The notes: generated by a model not told the origin, from the sequence alone. Counted from the first letter of the stretch, positions 1-7,877 are shown. The stretch: DNA of 15,346 nt from JAZRGE01 sp045644025 (GCA_045644025.1 JAZRGE010000013.1:1-15346), one strand, 5' to 3'. Made by a program: numbers and translations.

Positions 1-40
1 CACAGCCTGCAAGGCCTGCTCCCAAAACAGCAATCTTCAT
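1..40 (-). CDS. trmFO: TrmFO, tRNA (uracil-5-)-methyltransferase, N-terminal fragment
   Basis: Only the first 13 codons are in the window (MKIAVLGAGLAGC), continuing off the left edge. The GAGLAG string is the start of a Rossmann FAD-binding fold, as at the N-terminus of TrmFO, the folate- and FAD-dependent enzyme that makes m5U54 in tRNA. Its ATG shares one base with the topA stop codon (TAATG), so the two are translationally coupled. In many Firmicutes trmFO (gid) directly follows dprA-topA, and this context carries most of the call. Other FAD enzymes of the GidA type share this N-terminus, so the fragment alone would not separate them. Confidence 0.8.
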   Translation of the reverse strand, partial: MKIAVLGAGLAGC

Positions 41-2142
41 TATTTGTTTTCTCCCTTAGCGGCCTTTTTGCGGCTCTTGGCAGCGGCTTCGTAGCCGCAT
101 CCCTCGGCAAGGCAAAGCAACATTCCGCCGCGCCTTTTGAAGAGAGATTTGCCGCAATTGGGGCACTTTTCAGACGTAGGATCGTCCCATGTCATAAACG
201 AACACTTAGGATTGTGCTCACATCCGAAATATTTCTTGCCGTTGCGCGATTTCTTTTGCAGCACCTTGCCACCGCAAACGGGGCATTCGGCTGCAGTTTC
301 ATTCACAATAGGCTTGGTGTTTTTGCACTGAGGATATCCCGGGCATGCAAGAAATTTACCGAATCGGCCGTTCTTCACAACCATCTTTCTGCCACAAAGA
401 TCGCAAACAACGTCGGTCTCCACGTCGGGCACCTTAACACGCACACCGTCCATAGAGCTTTCGGCGGCCTTCAAAGTGTCGGCAAAGCCTTGATAGAATT
501 CGTCGATAGTCTTCACCCAATTAAGCTCACCGGATTCTATCTTATCCAGATTATCTTCCATACCTGCGGTAAACTTGATATCCACGATATCCTTAAAGTT
601 CTCAGCCATAATATCGGTGATAATCTCACCAAGCGACGTGGGCTTCAAGGATTTCTTTTCGCGCTCAATATATTCTCTCTGCAGAATATTGGTGATAATG
701 GGCACGTAGGTAGAAGGTCTGCCTACGCCGTTTTCGTCCAGTTCCTTAATAAGGGTGGGTTCAGTATATCGGGAGGGAGGCTGGGTGAATTTCTGCTCGG
801 GGCGCAGCCCTTTAAGCTTAAGAGCATCGCCCTGCTTCATTTCGGGAAGCACGTTGTTGCCCTCTTCGTCCTCATCCCTGCCTTCTTCATAAAGGGCGGT
901 GAAGGCGTCAAAACGCACGGTGTAGCCGCTGGTACGCAGTATGTAGCCCGCTGCCGCCACGTCGGGCACAACAGTATCCTGCACACAACCTGCCATAAGG
1001 CTGGCAATAAAGCGCTTCCAGATAAGGGAATAAAGCTTATACTGATCGGCAGTGAGAAACTCCTTAACGTCGGCAGGAGTGAGATTCACATTGGTGGGAC
1101 GAATAGCCTCGTGAGCATCCTGAGCACCCGACTTGGATTTATAATAGCGGGGCTTTTCGGGCAGATAATTATCACCGTAGCGGGCGGCAATAAAAGCATT
1201 ACCTGCATTTCTGGCCTCGGTGGAGATTCGAAGCGAATCGGTACGCATGTAGGTGATAAGACCGGTGATGCCGTTCTTTCCCAGCTCTACGCCTTCGTAA
1301 AGCTGCTGGGCGGTGCGCATCGTGCGCTGACCTGTGAAGCCCAACTTACGGGAAGCATCCTGCTGAAGTGTGGATGTGGTAAACGGAGGGGCCGGCTGCT
1401 TGGTGCGCACGCCTTTTTTAATGGAGTCCACCACATAATCGGCTCCATCCAAAGCGGCCAACACAGCGTCGCTCTGCTCCTTGTTCTTAAGGTCTATCTT
1501 TTTGCCGTCTGTGCCTTTATAAAGCTTGGCGGTAAAGCCGCCGTTGGCATGGAGAAGATCGGCCTCTAATGTCCAAAACTCTTCGGGCACAAAGGCACGG
1601 ATCTCTTTTTCTCTATCCACGATAAGCTTAAGCGCAACCGATTGCACACGGCCGGCCGAAAGGCCGCTCTTCACCTTTTTCCAAAGGAAGGGGCTAAGCT
1701 TATAGCCCACGATTCTATCGAGCACGCGGCGAGCCTGCTGGGCATCCACCAGCGACATATTGATTGTCCTGGGGTTCTTCATACCGTCTTCCACACCGCT
1801 TTTGGTGATCTCATTAAAGGTCACACGGTTGGTATCGGTCTCATTAAGGCCAAGCACCTGTGCCAGATGCCAGGAAATAGCTTCTCCCTCGCGGTCAGGG
1901 TCGGCCGCAAGGAAAACTTTTTCGCTTATCTCTGCCTGCTCCTTAAGATTCTTTATAAGAGCCTTCTTGCCCGTTGCGGCAATGTATTTAGGCTGATAAC
2001 CGTTTTCGATATCTACTCCCAGAGTAGATTTGGGCAGATCGCGGATATGGCCCATAGAAGCCACCACTTCGTAGCCCGAGCCAAGGTATTTCTTTATAGT
2101 CTTTGCCTTGGCAGGAGACTCCACTATAACAAGTTTAGACAT
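40..2142 (-). CDS. topA: DNA topoisomerase I (type IA)
   Basis: This 700-aa enzyme relaxes negative supercoils by transient single-strand cleavage. The Toprim domain is at the N-terminus (VIVESPAKAKTI at 5-16, metal-binding DPDREGE with D81 and D83). The catalytic tyrosine is Y298 in GLITYMRTDS, and GVGRPSTY lies at 472-479. The C-terminus carries three tetracysteine zinc ribbons: C580/C583/C600/C606, C620/C623/C641/C647 and C660/C663/C677/C682. A short lysine-rich tail follows. Length and layout match Firmicutes TopA. The ATG is preceded by AAGGAGG in the 15-bp gap after dprA, and the stop overlaps the trmFO start. It belongs to a compact run RNA methyltransferase-dprA-topA-trmFO. Confidence 0.98.
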   Translation of the reverse strand: MSKLVIVESPAKAKTIKKYLGSGYEVVASMGHIRDLPKSTLGVDIENGYQPKYIAATGKKALIKNLKEQAEISEKVFLAADPDREGEAISWHLAQVLGLNETDTNRVTFNEITKSGVEDGMKNPRTINMSLVDAQQARRVLDRIVGYKLSPFLWKKVKSGLSAGRVQSVALKLIVDREKEIRAFVPEEFWTLEADLLHANGGFTAKLYKGTDGKKIDLKNKEQSDAVLAALDGADYVVDSIKKGVRTKQPAPPFTTSTLQQDASRKLGFTGQRTMRTAQQLYEGVELGKNGITGLITYMRTDSLRISTEARNAGNAFIAARYGDNYLPEKPRYYKSKSGAQDAHEAIRPTNVNLTPADVKEFLTADQYKLYSLIWKRFIASLMAGCVQDTVVPDVAAAGYILRTSGYTVRFDAFTALYEEGRDEDEEGNNVLPEMKQGDALKLKGLRPEQKFTQPPSRYTEPTLIKELDENGVGRPSTYVPIITNILQREYIEREKKSLKPTSLGEIITDIMAENFKDIVDIKFTAGMEDNLDKIESGELNWVKTIDEFYQGFADTLKAAESSMDGVRVKVPDVETDVVCDLCGRKMVVKNGRFGKFLACPGYPQCKNTKPIVNETAAECPVCGGKVLQKKSRNGKKYFGCEHNPKCSFMTWDDPTSEKCPNCGKSLFKRRGGMLLCLAEGCGYEAAAKSRKKAAKGENK

Positions 2143-2157
2143 AAAGTGTCCTCCTTC

Positions 2158-3342
2158 TTAATCGCTGATTTTATAAAGTCCGCCCGGTGCGGCTGCGATA
2201 TAGCCGCCGATCTCAAGCTCGGTGAGCGCAACTATCACACGGGATATGCTAAGGCCCGTGATTTCTTCTATTTCATCTGTGCCTGCGGCGCCCTGAATCA
2301 AAACATTGTAAACAGTTTGGGCTTCCAAGCCGCAACTTATTTCTTTAGGCGCTGATTTCACCTTTGTTTCTTTAGTTGTTTGCAGTTTTTCGTCCGCAGC
2401 AGAATGGAAACGCCTGAAGCCCTCGGTGATGCTGGGCAATTCGGCGGAATATACTTTGTCCAATAAGAGCCTATGCGGATATCTTTCCACATATTCTTCC
2501 AATATATCCACCACGTTAAGCACAGGTTTTGCCCCATCCTTGAGCAGAAGATTGGAACCCTCGAAAAGTTTCTCGCCGCTTCTTCCGGGCACCACAAAGA
2601 CATCTCTTCCCTGCTCGGCAGCATGGCGAGCTGTGATAAGCGCTCCGCTTTTGGCGGCAGCCTGCACCACTACCGTGCCCAACGATAGGCCCGACATAAT
2701 TCGGTTCCTTATCGGAAAATGAGCCTTATATGCCCCCGCATCGGGAGCAAACTCCGAAACAAGTGCACCTTGATTGGCAATATCTTCCCGCAATTTAGCA
2801 TTGCTCATAAGATAAGGAAACAAGATACCGCAACCCAGCACAGCCACGGTTTTTCCTCCTGCCCAAAGCGCCCCTGCGTGTGCTTCGGTATCCACACCCA
2901 TAGCACCGCCGCTAACAACAACCGCTCCGCCTCTCGCCAACCTTGCAGCCAGAGAGAAAGCAGCCTTTATGCCGTAGTCGTCAGGCTTGCGAGGGCCCAC
3001 AACAGCCACCGCCACCTGATCATCCATAAAAGGCAGATCGCCCTTGCAATAAAGCAGGGCAGGAAAATCGGAAATATTCTTAAGCCGTTTCGGATATTCG
3101 GGATGCTCGTAGTGGATTATCTTAATATTATTTTCGGCACACATATTCAGTATTTCATCGGTGCGGCCGTAATCGTTGTTAAAAAGTCTTTCAGCGGCTG
3201 AGGATCTTGCCACCGATCTCACCTGAGAAGGAGTGGCTGCAAAAACAGCCTCAATGCTGCCATAATGATTAAGCAGCCTTGCCATCGCAGGGTTGCCTGC
3301 ACCCAGTTCTGTCTGGAACTTCACGTAAAGGCGGTCAATCAT
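2158..3342 (-). CDS. dprA: DNA-processing protein DprA (Smf)
   Basis: DprA binds incoming single-stranded DNA during natural transformation and loads RecA onto it. The protein is 394 aa from the preferred ATG. An N-terminal helix-hairpin-helix/SAM-like region (about 1-65) is followed by the Rossmann-like DprA fold with VVGPRKP (about 115-121), SGGAMGVD (144-151; the family usually has SGxARGID, so the Arg is Met here), FPIRNR (209-214) and SGALITA (232-238). A winged-helix domain closes the protein (about 335-394). The reading frame also allows a GTG start at 3351, but the ATG at 3342 sits 8 nt after AAGGG and overlaps the upstream stop by 8 bases (ATGATTGA), a coupling arrangement. topA follows after 15 bp. 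Competence here is plausible, since a ComEA-like gene is also present at 8094-8435, but dprA is widespread in non-competent bacteria. Confidence 0.95.
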   Translation of the reverse strand: MIDRLYVKFQTELGAGNPAMARLLNHYGSIEAVFAATPSQVRSVARSSAAERLFNNDYGRTDEILNMCAENNIKIIHYEHPEYPKRLKNISDFPALLYCKGDLPFMDDQVAVAVVGPRKPDDYGIKAAFSLAARLARGGAVVVSGGAMGVDTEAHAGALWAGGKTVAVLGCGILFPYLMSNAKLREDIANQGALVSEFAPDAGAYKAHFPIRNRIMSGLSLGTVVVQAAAKSGALITARHAAEQGRDVFVVPGRSGEKLFEGSNLLLKDGAKPVLNVVDILEEYVERYPHRLLLDKVYSAELPSITEGFRRFHSAADEKLQTTKETKVKSAPKEISCGLEAQTVYNVLIQGAAGTDEIEEITGLSISRVIVALTELEIGGYIAAAPGGLYKISD

Positions 3343-4132
3343 CGCTGCCACCCTTTGTCATTTCCCAAATAAATACTGTTGCCGCTGTGGCTGCATTCAG
3401 GGATTCTGCCCTGCCGCTCATGGGTATTGTAACCCTTTCATCGCAAACAGCCGCCGCATTATCGCTAAGGCCATCGGCTTCGTTGCCGATCACAACTATA
3501 TCGCCCTTTTTGAAGCAGAATTGAACAAGGTTTTTGCCTTCGCGAACAACCGTGCCCACTATTCTGGCGCCCTGCTTTTTAAGCTGCTCCATATCAGCGC
3601 AGAAATCGGGGCAAACAAAAACAGGCAGACGCACCAGGGCACCCATAGAAGCTCTCAGCGCTTTGGGTGAAAAGGGATCAACTCCGCCACCGCCAAGGAA
3701 TATACCGTCTATTCCAAAGGCCTCGGCGCTTCGGGCAACTGCGCCCAGATTGGATGGGTCACCTACCCTTTCCATTGCGATATACATATTATCTGCAGAA
3801 AATTTGGCACCGCAATCGGGGATACGGCAAAGAGCCAGCACGCCCTGAGGAGTGGCTGTGTCTCCCATCTTTTCAAACACCTTTTCCTCCACCAAAAAGC
3901 TTTCCTTTGCGGCTTTCACCACATCTGCCAGCTTTTCGCCATATCTATCCAAGGCCTGCTTGGTGTAGAAAACACTTTGAATTTCTATGCCGCTTTGCAG
4001 CACATCGGAACAAAGCCGCATCCCTTCCGCCGCAAAAAGCCCGGATTCTTTGCGGGCGTTGGCAGAAGAGAGCAGCTTGGCTACCTTTTTAATACGGGGG
4101 TTATCCCTGCTGGAAATAAGCATTGAATTCAT
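3335..4132 (-). CDS. SpoU/TrmH-family RNA 2'-O-methyltransferase
   Basis: This 265-aa protein is an AdoMet-dependent ribose 2'-O-methyltransferase of the SPOUT class. An N-terminal substrate-binding domain (about 1-100, SSRDNPRIKKVAKL) precedes the knotted catalytic domain. Motif 1 is NLGAVARSAEAFG (128-140, with R134), motif 2 is VVIGNEADGLS (213-223, E218) and motif 3 is IPMSGRAESLN (236-246). The frame extends to 4192, but that stretch runs through the rplT terminator. The ATG at 4132 has AGGTGA just upstream and is the sensible start. The architecture fits the 23S rRNA RlmB/TsnR-like group; the target nucleotide cannot be read from sequence. It starts only 22 nt after the terminator U-run, so expression probably depends on read-through or on a promoter I cannot see. 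It overlaps dprA by 8 bases. Confidence 0.93.
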   Translation of the reverse strand: MNSMLISSRDNPRIKKVAKLLSSANARKESGLFAAEGMRLCSDVLQSGIEIQSVFYTKQALDRYGEKLADVVKAAKESFLVEEKVFEKMGDTATPQGVLALCRIPDCGAKFSADNMYIAMERVGDPSNLGAVARSAEAFGIDGIFLGGGGVDPFSPKALRASMGALVRLPVFVCPDFCADMEQLKKQGARIVGTVVREGKNLVQFCFKKGDIVVIGNEADGLSDNAAAVCDERVTIPMSGRAESLNAATAATVFIWEMTKGGSDD

Positions 4133-4154
4133 GCATTTCACCTGATGCTTTATT

Positions 4155-4190
4155 AAAAAAAGCCCGCCCGAAAAGCTATTTACGGGCGGC
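4155..4190 (-). terminator. Rho-independent terminator after rplT
   Basis: On the minus strand a 7-bp GC stem (CCGCCCG/CGGGCGG, plus positions 4183-4189 and 4164-4170) with a 12-nt loop is followed by GC and a run of seven Us (4161 to 4155). It ends the infC-rpmI-rplT transcript. It is close enough to the next gene, 22 nt away, that partial read-through is likely. Confidence 0.9.
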
Positions 4191-4198
4191 ATTTTTAT

Positions 4199-4558
4199 TT
4201 ACTTGCTTAATGCTTTTTTTGCGCTTTCGGCCAGTGCGGTGAAGCCGGCAGCATCGTGGATAGCCATCTCAGACAGCATCTTACGATTGATTTCAATTCC
4301 AGCTTTTTTAAGGCCGTTCATGAAGGTGGAATAGTTCATTCCGTTGAGCTTAGCAGCGGCAGAAATTCTTGTGATCCACAGCCTGCGGAAATCACGCTTC
4401 TTCTGCTTTCTGCCAATGTAGGCATAGTTGCCGGACTTCATAACAGCCTGCTTGGCCATCTTGAAATGCTTAGACTTAGAGCCAAAGTAGCCCTTAGCAA
4501 GCTTAAGAACTTTATTTCTTCTTTTGCGGGTCATCATAGCGCCCTTAATATGTGCCAT
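4199..4558 (-). CDS. rplT: 50S ribosomal protein L20
   Basis: L20 is 119 aa, the usual length, and is an early 23S rRNA-binding assembly protein. The basic N-terminal extension (GAMMTRKRRNKVLKLAKGYFGSKS) and the globular C-terminal part (RRLWITRISAAAKLNGMNYSTFMNGLKKAGIEINRKMLSEMA) are characteristic. The ATG has GGAGGT 8 nt upstream. It is the last gene of infC-rpmI-rplT, with a 31-bp gap after rpmI and a terminator just beyond its stop. In Bacillus subtilis L20 represses its own operon by binding the infC leader and promoting attenuation; a leader of that kind is present here at 5341-5518. Confidence 0.98.
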   Translation of the reverse strand: MAHIKGAMMTRKRRNKVLKLAKGYFGSKSKHFKMAKQAVMKSGNYAYIGRKQKKRDFRRLWITRISAAAKLNGMNYSTFMNGLKKAGIEINRKMLSEMAIHDAAGFTALAESAKKALSK

Positions 4559-4589
4559 AGTTGTGCACCTCCGTCAATTTTAATAATTC

Positions 4590-4787
4590 TTATTTGTAGG
4601 GGATCATTCTCTTAACTGCTGCTACGTTGGTAGTATCAGCCACAACAACCTTGCGGAGGTTTCTTTTCCTCTTGGTTGTCTTCTTGTTAAGAATGTGGGA
4701 TTTGTAGGCATGGGCGCGTTTTACTTTACCGGTCTTGGTAAGCTTGAAACGTTTTTTAGCACCGCTGTGTGTCTTAATTTTCGGCAT
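4590..4787 (-). CDS. rpmI: 50S ribosomal protein L35
   Basis: This 65-aa, strongly basic protein begins MPKIKTHSGAKKRFKLTKTG and contains KSHILNKKTTKRKRNLRK, both diagnostic of L35. It is a structural protein of the large subunit. AGGAGG lies 10 nt before the ATG. It sits between infC (34-bp gap) and rplT (31-bp gap) in the canonical order. No promoter or terminator is seen in these gaps, so it is cotranscribed with infC. Confidence 0.98.
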   Translation of the reverse strand: MPKIKTHSGAKKRFKLTKTGKVKRAHAYKSHILNKKTTKRKRNLRKVVVADTTNVAAVKRMIPYK

Positions 4788-4821
4788 CTGGATTCATCCT
4801 CCTGTATTTTCTTAATAAAAA

Positions 4822-5340
4822 TTATTTAGCATTTTTAGGCGCAAGGAACATCAGCATATTACGCCCTTCCATCTTGGCAGGTTTCTCAACGTTGCCCAGC
4901 TCGGAACAATATTCTGCGAAGCGAACCATTGTATCGTATCCGATCTCGGGATGGCCCATTTCACGGCCCCTGAAACGGATGGATACCTTTACCTTGTTGC
5001 CGTCGCTCAAAAATCTCTTGGCGTGGTTGCCCTTGGTTTCGAAATCGTGCGTGTCGATACCAAGACCGAGCCTAATCTCCTTAATTTCAACGACCTTCTG
5101 GTTTTTCTTAGCTTCCTTTTCGCGCTTTGTCTGCTCAAATTTGTACTTTCCGTAGTCCATTATCTTGCAAACGGGCGGCTCGGCATTGGGGGCGATCTTC
5201 ACAAGATCATATCCCTTATCTTCAGCAAGCTGAAGTGCCTTATCGGCCGACATAACTCCCAGCTGAGAGCCATCTGCATCGATCACTCGGACTTCTTTAT
5301 CGCGGATTTCCTCATTGATACTAAGTTCTTTGCTAGCGAT
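4822..5340 (-). CDS. infC: Translation initiation factor IF-3, ATC start codon
   Basis: IF3 binds the 30S subunit and checks start-codon and initiator-tRNA pairing. The mature frame gives 172 aa: an N-terminal domain (SINEEIRDKEVRVIDADG through PPVCKIMDYGKYKFEQ), a lysine-rich linker, and a C-terminal domain (IKEIRLGLGIDTHDFETK, VKVSIRFRGREMGHPEIG). The frame continues upstream to 5553, but that stretch contains the promoter and leader, so it is not translated. GGAGGT stands 8 nt before an ATC codon at 5338-5340, and starting there gives the normal family length. Non-AUG starts (AUU in E. coli) are known for infC and let IF3 limit its own synthesis by discriminating against its own start codon. 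It leads the rpmI-rplT operon. Confidence 0.93.
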   Translation of the reverse strand: MASKELSINEEIRDKEVRVIDADGSQLGVMSADKALQLAEDKGYDLVKIAPNAEPPVCKIMDYGKYKFEQTKREKEAKKNQKVVEIKEIRLGLGIDTHDFETKGNHAKRFLSDGNKVKVSIRFRGREMGHPEIGYDTMVRFAEYCSELGNVEKPAKMEGRNMLMFLAPKNAK

Positions 5341-5518
5341 GGGTAAACACCTCCGAATTTTTATTGGGTTTATGATGCAAAAAAGCGTGAACGAAAATTC
5401 GTTCACGCCCAACAACTCTGCAAAATACGGGCCACGCACGACCCTTTTACAAACGCTATTGACCTGATCGGACGACACCGAAAAGGTGAGAACGGATTTC
5501 GTTGCTACTTTATTGTCT
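5341..5518 (-). ncRNA. infC operon leader, L20-type attenuator
   Basis: About 178 nt separate the predicted transcription start from infC. The distal part forms an intrinsic terminator (GCGTGAACGA / TCGTTCACGC at 5399-5408 and 5385-5394, loop of 4, then six Us at 5384-5379), after which only 38 nt remain before the start codon. Upstream, CGTTCTCAC (minus strand, 5494 to 5486) can pair with GTGAACG of the terminator's first arm apart from a 2-nt bulge, a candidate antiterminator. A small hairpin CACC-TTTTC-GGTG is also visible. The layout matches the Firmicutes L20 leader, in which L20 binding favours termination. The family assignment rests on position and layout, not on a covariance-model hit. 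Confidence 0.8.
5379..5408 (-). terminator. Attenuator terminator within infC leader
   Basis: A perfect 10-bp stem with a 4-nt loop (ATTT) is followed by TTTTTT on the minus strand. It lies inside the 5' UTR of infC, between promoter and gene, so it must act as a regulated attenuator. Confidence 0.9.
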
Positions 5519-5524
5519 TTGGGT

Positions 5525-5553
5525 ATTTTAGCAGAACGCTCGGCAGATGTCAA
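5525..5553 (-). promoter_or_regulatory. Sigma-A promoter of infC-rpmI-rplT
   Basis: On the minus strand TTGACA (5553-5548), a 17-nt spacer and TAAAAT (5530-5525) form an almost consensus promoter. The predicted start of transcription is near 5518. The promoter lies between the serA terminator and the infC leader. Confidence 0.93.
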
Positions 5554-5565
5554 GCATTTTTTTGC

Positions 5566-5590
5566 AAAAAGAAAAGCACCCTAAGGGTGC
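5566..5590 (-). terminator. Terminator after serA
   Basis: The minus strand reads GCACCC-TTA-GGGTGC (5590-5585 and 5581-5576) followed by TTTTCTTTTT. The stem is 6 bp and can be lengthened by A-U and G-U pairs. It lies 16 bp past the serA stop and just upstream of the infC promoter. Confidence 0.85.
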
Positions 5591-5606
5591 CTTTCCCTGT
5601 TTTGAA

Positions 5607-6767
5607 TTAGATAACGCGAACTCTGATAATGCCTTCTTCGGATTCAAGATCAGCCACAAAGCCGGCATCGTCGCAATTAACATCCAGCATGGTGTAGGCC
5701 ATATCCTTCTTGGATTTATTGCTCAGGTTCTCAATATTGATGTTGTGAGCGGAAGCCTTGCTGGTGATAACGCTGATAACACCGGGGATATTCTTGTGGA
5801 TAACGCAGATCCTGGTGTTGCCGGTTCTGGGCATTTCCAAATTGGGCAGGTTCACGGAATTCTTGATATTACCGTTCTCGATATAATCAATAAGCTGCTT
5901 GGAAGCCATTGTTGCGCAATTGTCTTCCGATTCGGGTGTGGAAGCACCAAGGTGAGGAATGGCGATAACACCTTCCTGGCCGATAACAGCATCGGTGGGG
6001 AAATCGGTAACATAGCTTGCAACCTTGCCGCTGTCCAGAGCCTTAAGAATATCTTCATCATTCACAAGAGCTGCACGGGCAAAATTAAGGATTCTTACGC
6101 CGTCCTTCATCTGGGCAATAGTTTCTTCGCAAACGGTATTCTTTGTGTCGGGAGTGAGGGGAACGTGGATGGTGATATAATCGCAGTTGGCATATATCTC
6201 CTTAAGATCCTTTGCATGGATAACACTGCGGCTGAGATTCCATGCAGATTCCACGGAAAGATAGGGATCGTAGCCATAAACAGTCATACCCAGATGGGTT
6301 GCTGCATTAGCCACAAGAACACCGATGGCACCCAGGCCGATAACGCCCAGGCTCTTGCCCATAATTTCGGGACCAGCAAAAGCGCTCTTGCCTTTTTCAA
6401 CCATCTTCTCCACTTCTGCGCCGTTGCCCTTTAATGTCTTGGCCCAATCAATAGCGGGGGCCACGCGGCGGGAAGAAATAAGCAGGCCAAGGATCACCAG
6501 TTCCTTAACAGCGTTGGCGTTGGCACCGGGGGTGTTGAAAACCACAATACCTTCTTCGGAGCAGCGATCAATGGGAATGTTGTTGGTGCCTGCACCTGCA
6601 CGTGCGATGGCAAGCAGAGTATCATCAAACTGTGTGTCGTGCAAAGCGGCGGAACGAACGATAGCGCCGACAGGCTCTGCTACGTCTTCGCCGATAGCAT
6701 ATTTAGCGGCATCAAACACATCGGTTCCGCACTTAGAGATCTTGTTATATGTTTTAATATTGTACAT
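5607..6767 (-). CDS. serA: D-3-phosphoglycerate dehydrogenase with ACT domain
   Basis: SerA oxidises 3-phosphoglycerate to 3-phosphohydroxypyruvate with NAD, the first step of serine synthesis. The 386-aa protein has an N-terminal substrate domain, a Rossmann domain with VIGLGAIG (142-149), the active-site arginine R231 in NFARAALVND, the catalytic histidine H272 in PHLGASTPESEDN, and a C-terminal ACT domain (about 318-386) likely to sense serine. It is the short type without the intervening domain of long SerA proteins. Where E. coli has the catalytic Glu in DVFPTEP, this protein has DFPTD, with an Asp (D259). GGAGGA lies 7-8 nt before the ATG. serC lies 24 bp upstream with no promoter between, and a terminator follows. 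Confidence 0.95.
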   Translation of the reverse strand: MYNIKTYNKISKCGTDVFDAAKYAIGEDVAEPVGAIVRSAALHDTQFDDTLLAIARAGAGTNNIPIDRCSEEGIVVFNTPGANANAVKELVILGLLISSRRVAPAIDWAKTLKGNGAEVEKMVEKGKSAFAGPEIMGKSLGVIGLGAIGVLVANAATHLGMTVYGYDPYLSVESAWNLSRSVIHAKDLKEIYANCDYITIHVPLTPDTKNTVCEETIAQMKDGVRILNFARAALVNDEDILKALDSGKVASYVTDFPTDAVIGQEGVIAIPHLGASTPESEDNCATMASKQLIDYIENGNIKNSVNLPNLEMPRTGNTRICVIHKNIPGVISVITSKASAHNINIENLSNKSKKDMAYTMLDVNCDDAGFVADLESEEGIIRVRVI

Positions 6768-6791
6768 AGTAGGTTCCTCCGTTTGCGAGAA

Positions 6792-7877
6792 TCAAAGATT
6801 CTCAGCTTCAAATTTCTTCATAAACTCCACGAGAGCTTCAACGCCTTCAATGGGCATTGCATTGTAGATAGAAGCGCGCATACCGCCAACAGAGCGGTGA
6901 CCCTTAAGGTTCACAAAGCCAGCCTTTTTGGCTTCGGCTACAAACTTGGCATCCAGCTCTTCGTTGCCGGTGATAAAGGGAACATTCATAAGAGAGCGAT
7001 CCTTCTTTTCCACAGTGCCCTTAAAGAGCTTGCTGTTGTCCAGGAAATCATAGAGCACAGCAGCCTTCTTGCGGTTGTACTCGCCCATACCCTCCAGGCC
7101 GCCGAAGTTCTTCTTGATCCACTTAAGCACAAGGCCTGCAATGTAGATGCAGTAGCAAGGAGGTGTGTTGAACATAGAATCGTTCTCAGCATGGGTCTGG
7201 TAGTTGAACATTGTGGGGGTGATATCCATAGCGTTGCCCACAAGATCCTTGCGAATTATAACAACAGTGAGACCTGCGGGAGCCATGTTCTTCTGGGCGC
7301 CTGCGTAGAGTACGCCGAACTTCTTAACGTCGATAGGCTCGGAAAGAATGCAGCTGGAAATATCGGCAATAAGGGGCACGTTGCCTGTATCGGGCAGCTC
7401 GTTGAACTTAGTGCCGTAGATGGTGTTGTTCATGCAGATGTGGAAGAAATCTGCATCAGGATCGAAATCAGCCTTATTGAGCTCGGGGATATAAGAGAAT
7501 GTCTTATCCTTGGAAGAAGCGACTTCCCTTGCAGCACCGTATTTAGCGGCTTCTTTATAGGCTTTGGTGGCCCACTGACCTGTAACAACAAAATCGGCCT
7601 TATTGTTCTTATTCATAAGGTTGAGGGGCAGCATTGCAAACTGAGAAGAAGCACCGCCCTGCAGGAAGAGAACATAGTAATCCTCGGGAATACCCATAAT
7701 CTCACGAAGCAGAGCTTCGGTCTCCTTAATGATTGCATCGTACTCCTTGGAACGATGGGACATCTCCATAACCGACTGGCCGCTTGTGCCATACTCCAGC
7801 ATCTCTGCTGCTGCAGTCTCCAGAACTTCCTGGGGCAGCATGGAAGGGCCTGCACTGAAATTGTAAACCCTCGACAT
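6792..7877 (-). CDS. serC: Phosphoserine aminotransferase
   Basis: This PLP enzyme converts 3-phosphohydroxypyruvate and glutamate to O-phosphoserine and 2-oxoglutarate. The 361-aa protein starts RVYNFSAGPSMLP, as the family does. It has FLQGGASSQFAMLP (71-84) and the cofactor lysine K196 in YAGAQKNMAPAG. GHRSVGGMRASIYNA near the C-terminus is the conserved substrate/phosphate region. GGAGGG precedes the ATG. It heads a two-gene serC-serA operon with its own promoter at 7951-7978. No phosphoserine phosphatase gene is nearby. Confidence 0.97.
   Translation of the reverse strand: MSRVYNFSAGPSMLPQEVLETAAAEMLEYGTSGQSVMEMSHRSKEYDAIIKETEALLREIMGIPEDYYVLFLQGGASSQFAMLPLNLMNKNNKADFVVTGQWATKAYKEAAKYGAAREVASSKDKTFSYIPELNKADFDPDADFFHICMNNTIYGTKFNELPDTGNVPLIADISSCILSEPIDVKKFGVLYAGAQKNMAPAGLTVVIIRKDLVGNAMDITPTMFNYQTHAENDSMFNTPPCYCIYIAGLVLKWIKKNFGGLEGMGEYNRKKAAVLYDFLDNSKLFKGTVEKKDRSLMNVPFITGNEELDAKFVAEAKKAGFVNLKGHRSVGGMRASIYNAMPIEGVEALVEFMKKFEAENL

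Noticed and set aside
214..1569. 451-aa plus-strand open frame opposite topA
   Set aside because: It is the antisense shadow of topA, whose motifs are unambiguous. The translation is low-complexity and has no recognisable domain or RBS context.
4133..4192. Longer N-terminus of the RNA methyltransferase
   Set aside because: It would be encoded by the rplT terminator hairpin. The ATG at 4132 with AGGTGA fits better.
5341..5553. N-terminal extension of IF3 to 243 aa
   Set aside because: This stretch contains the -35/-10 promoter and the leader terminator. IF3 is normally about 170-180 aa, and the RBS is placed for the ATC at 5340.
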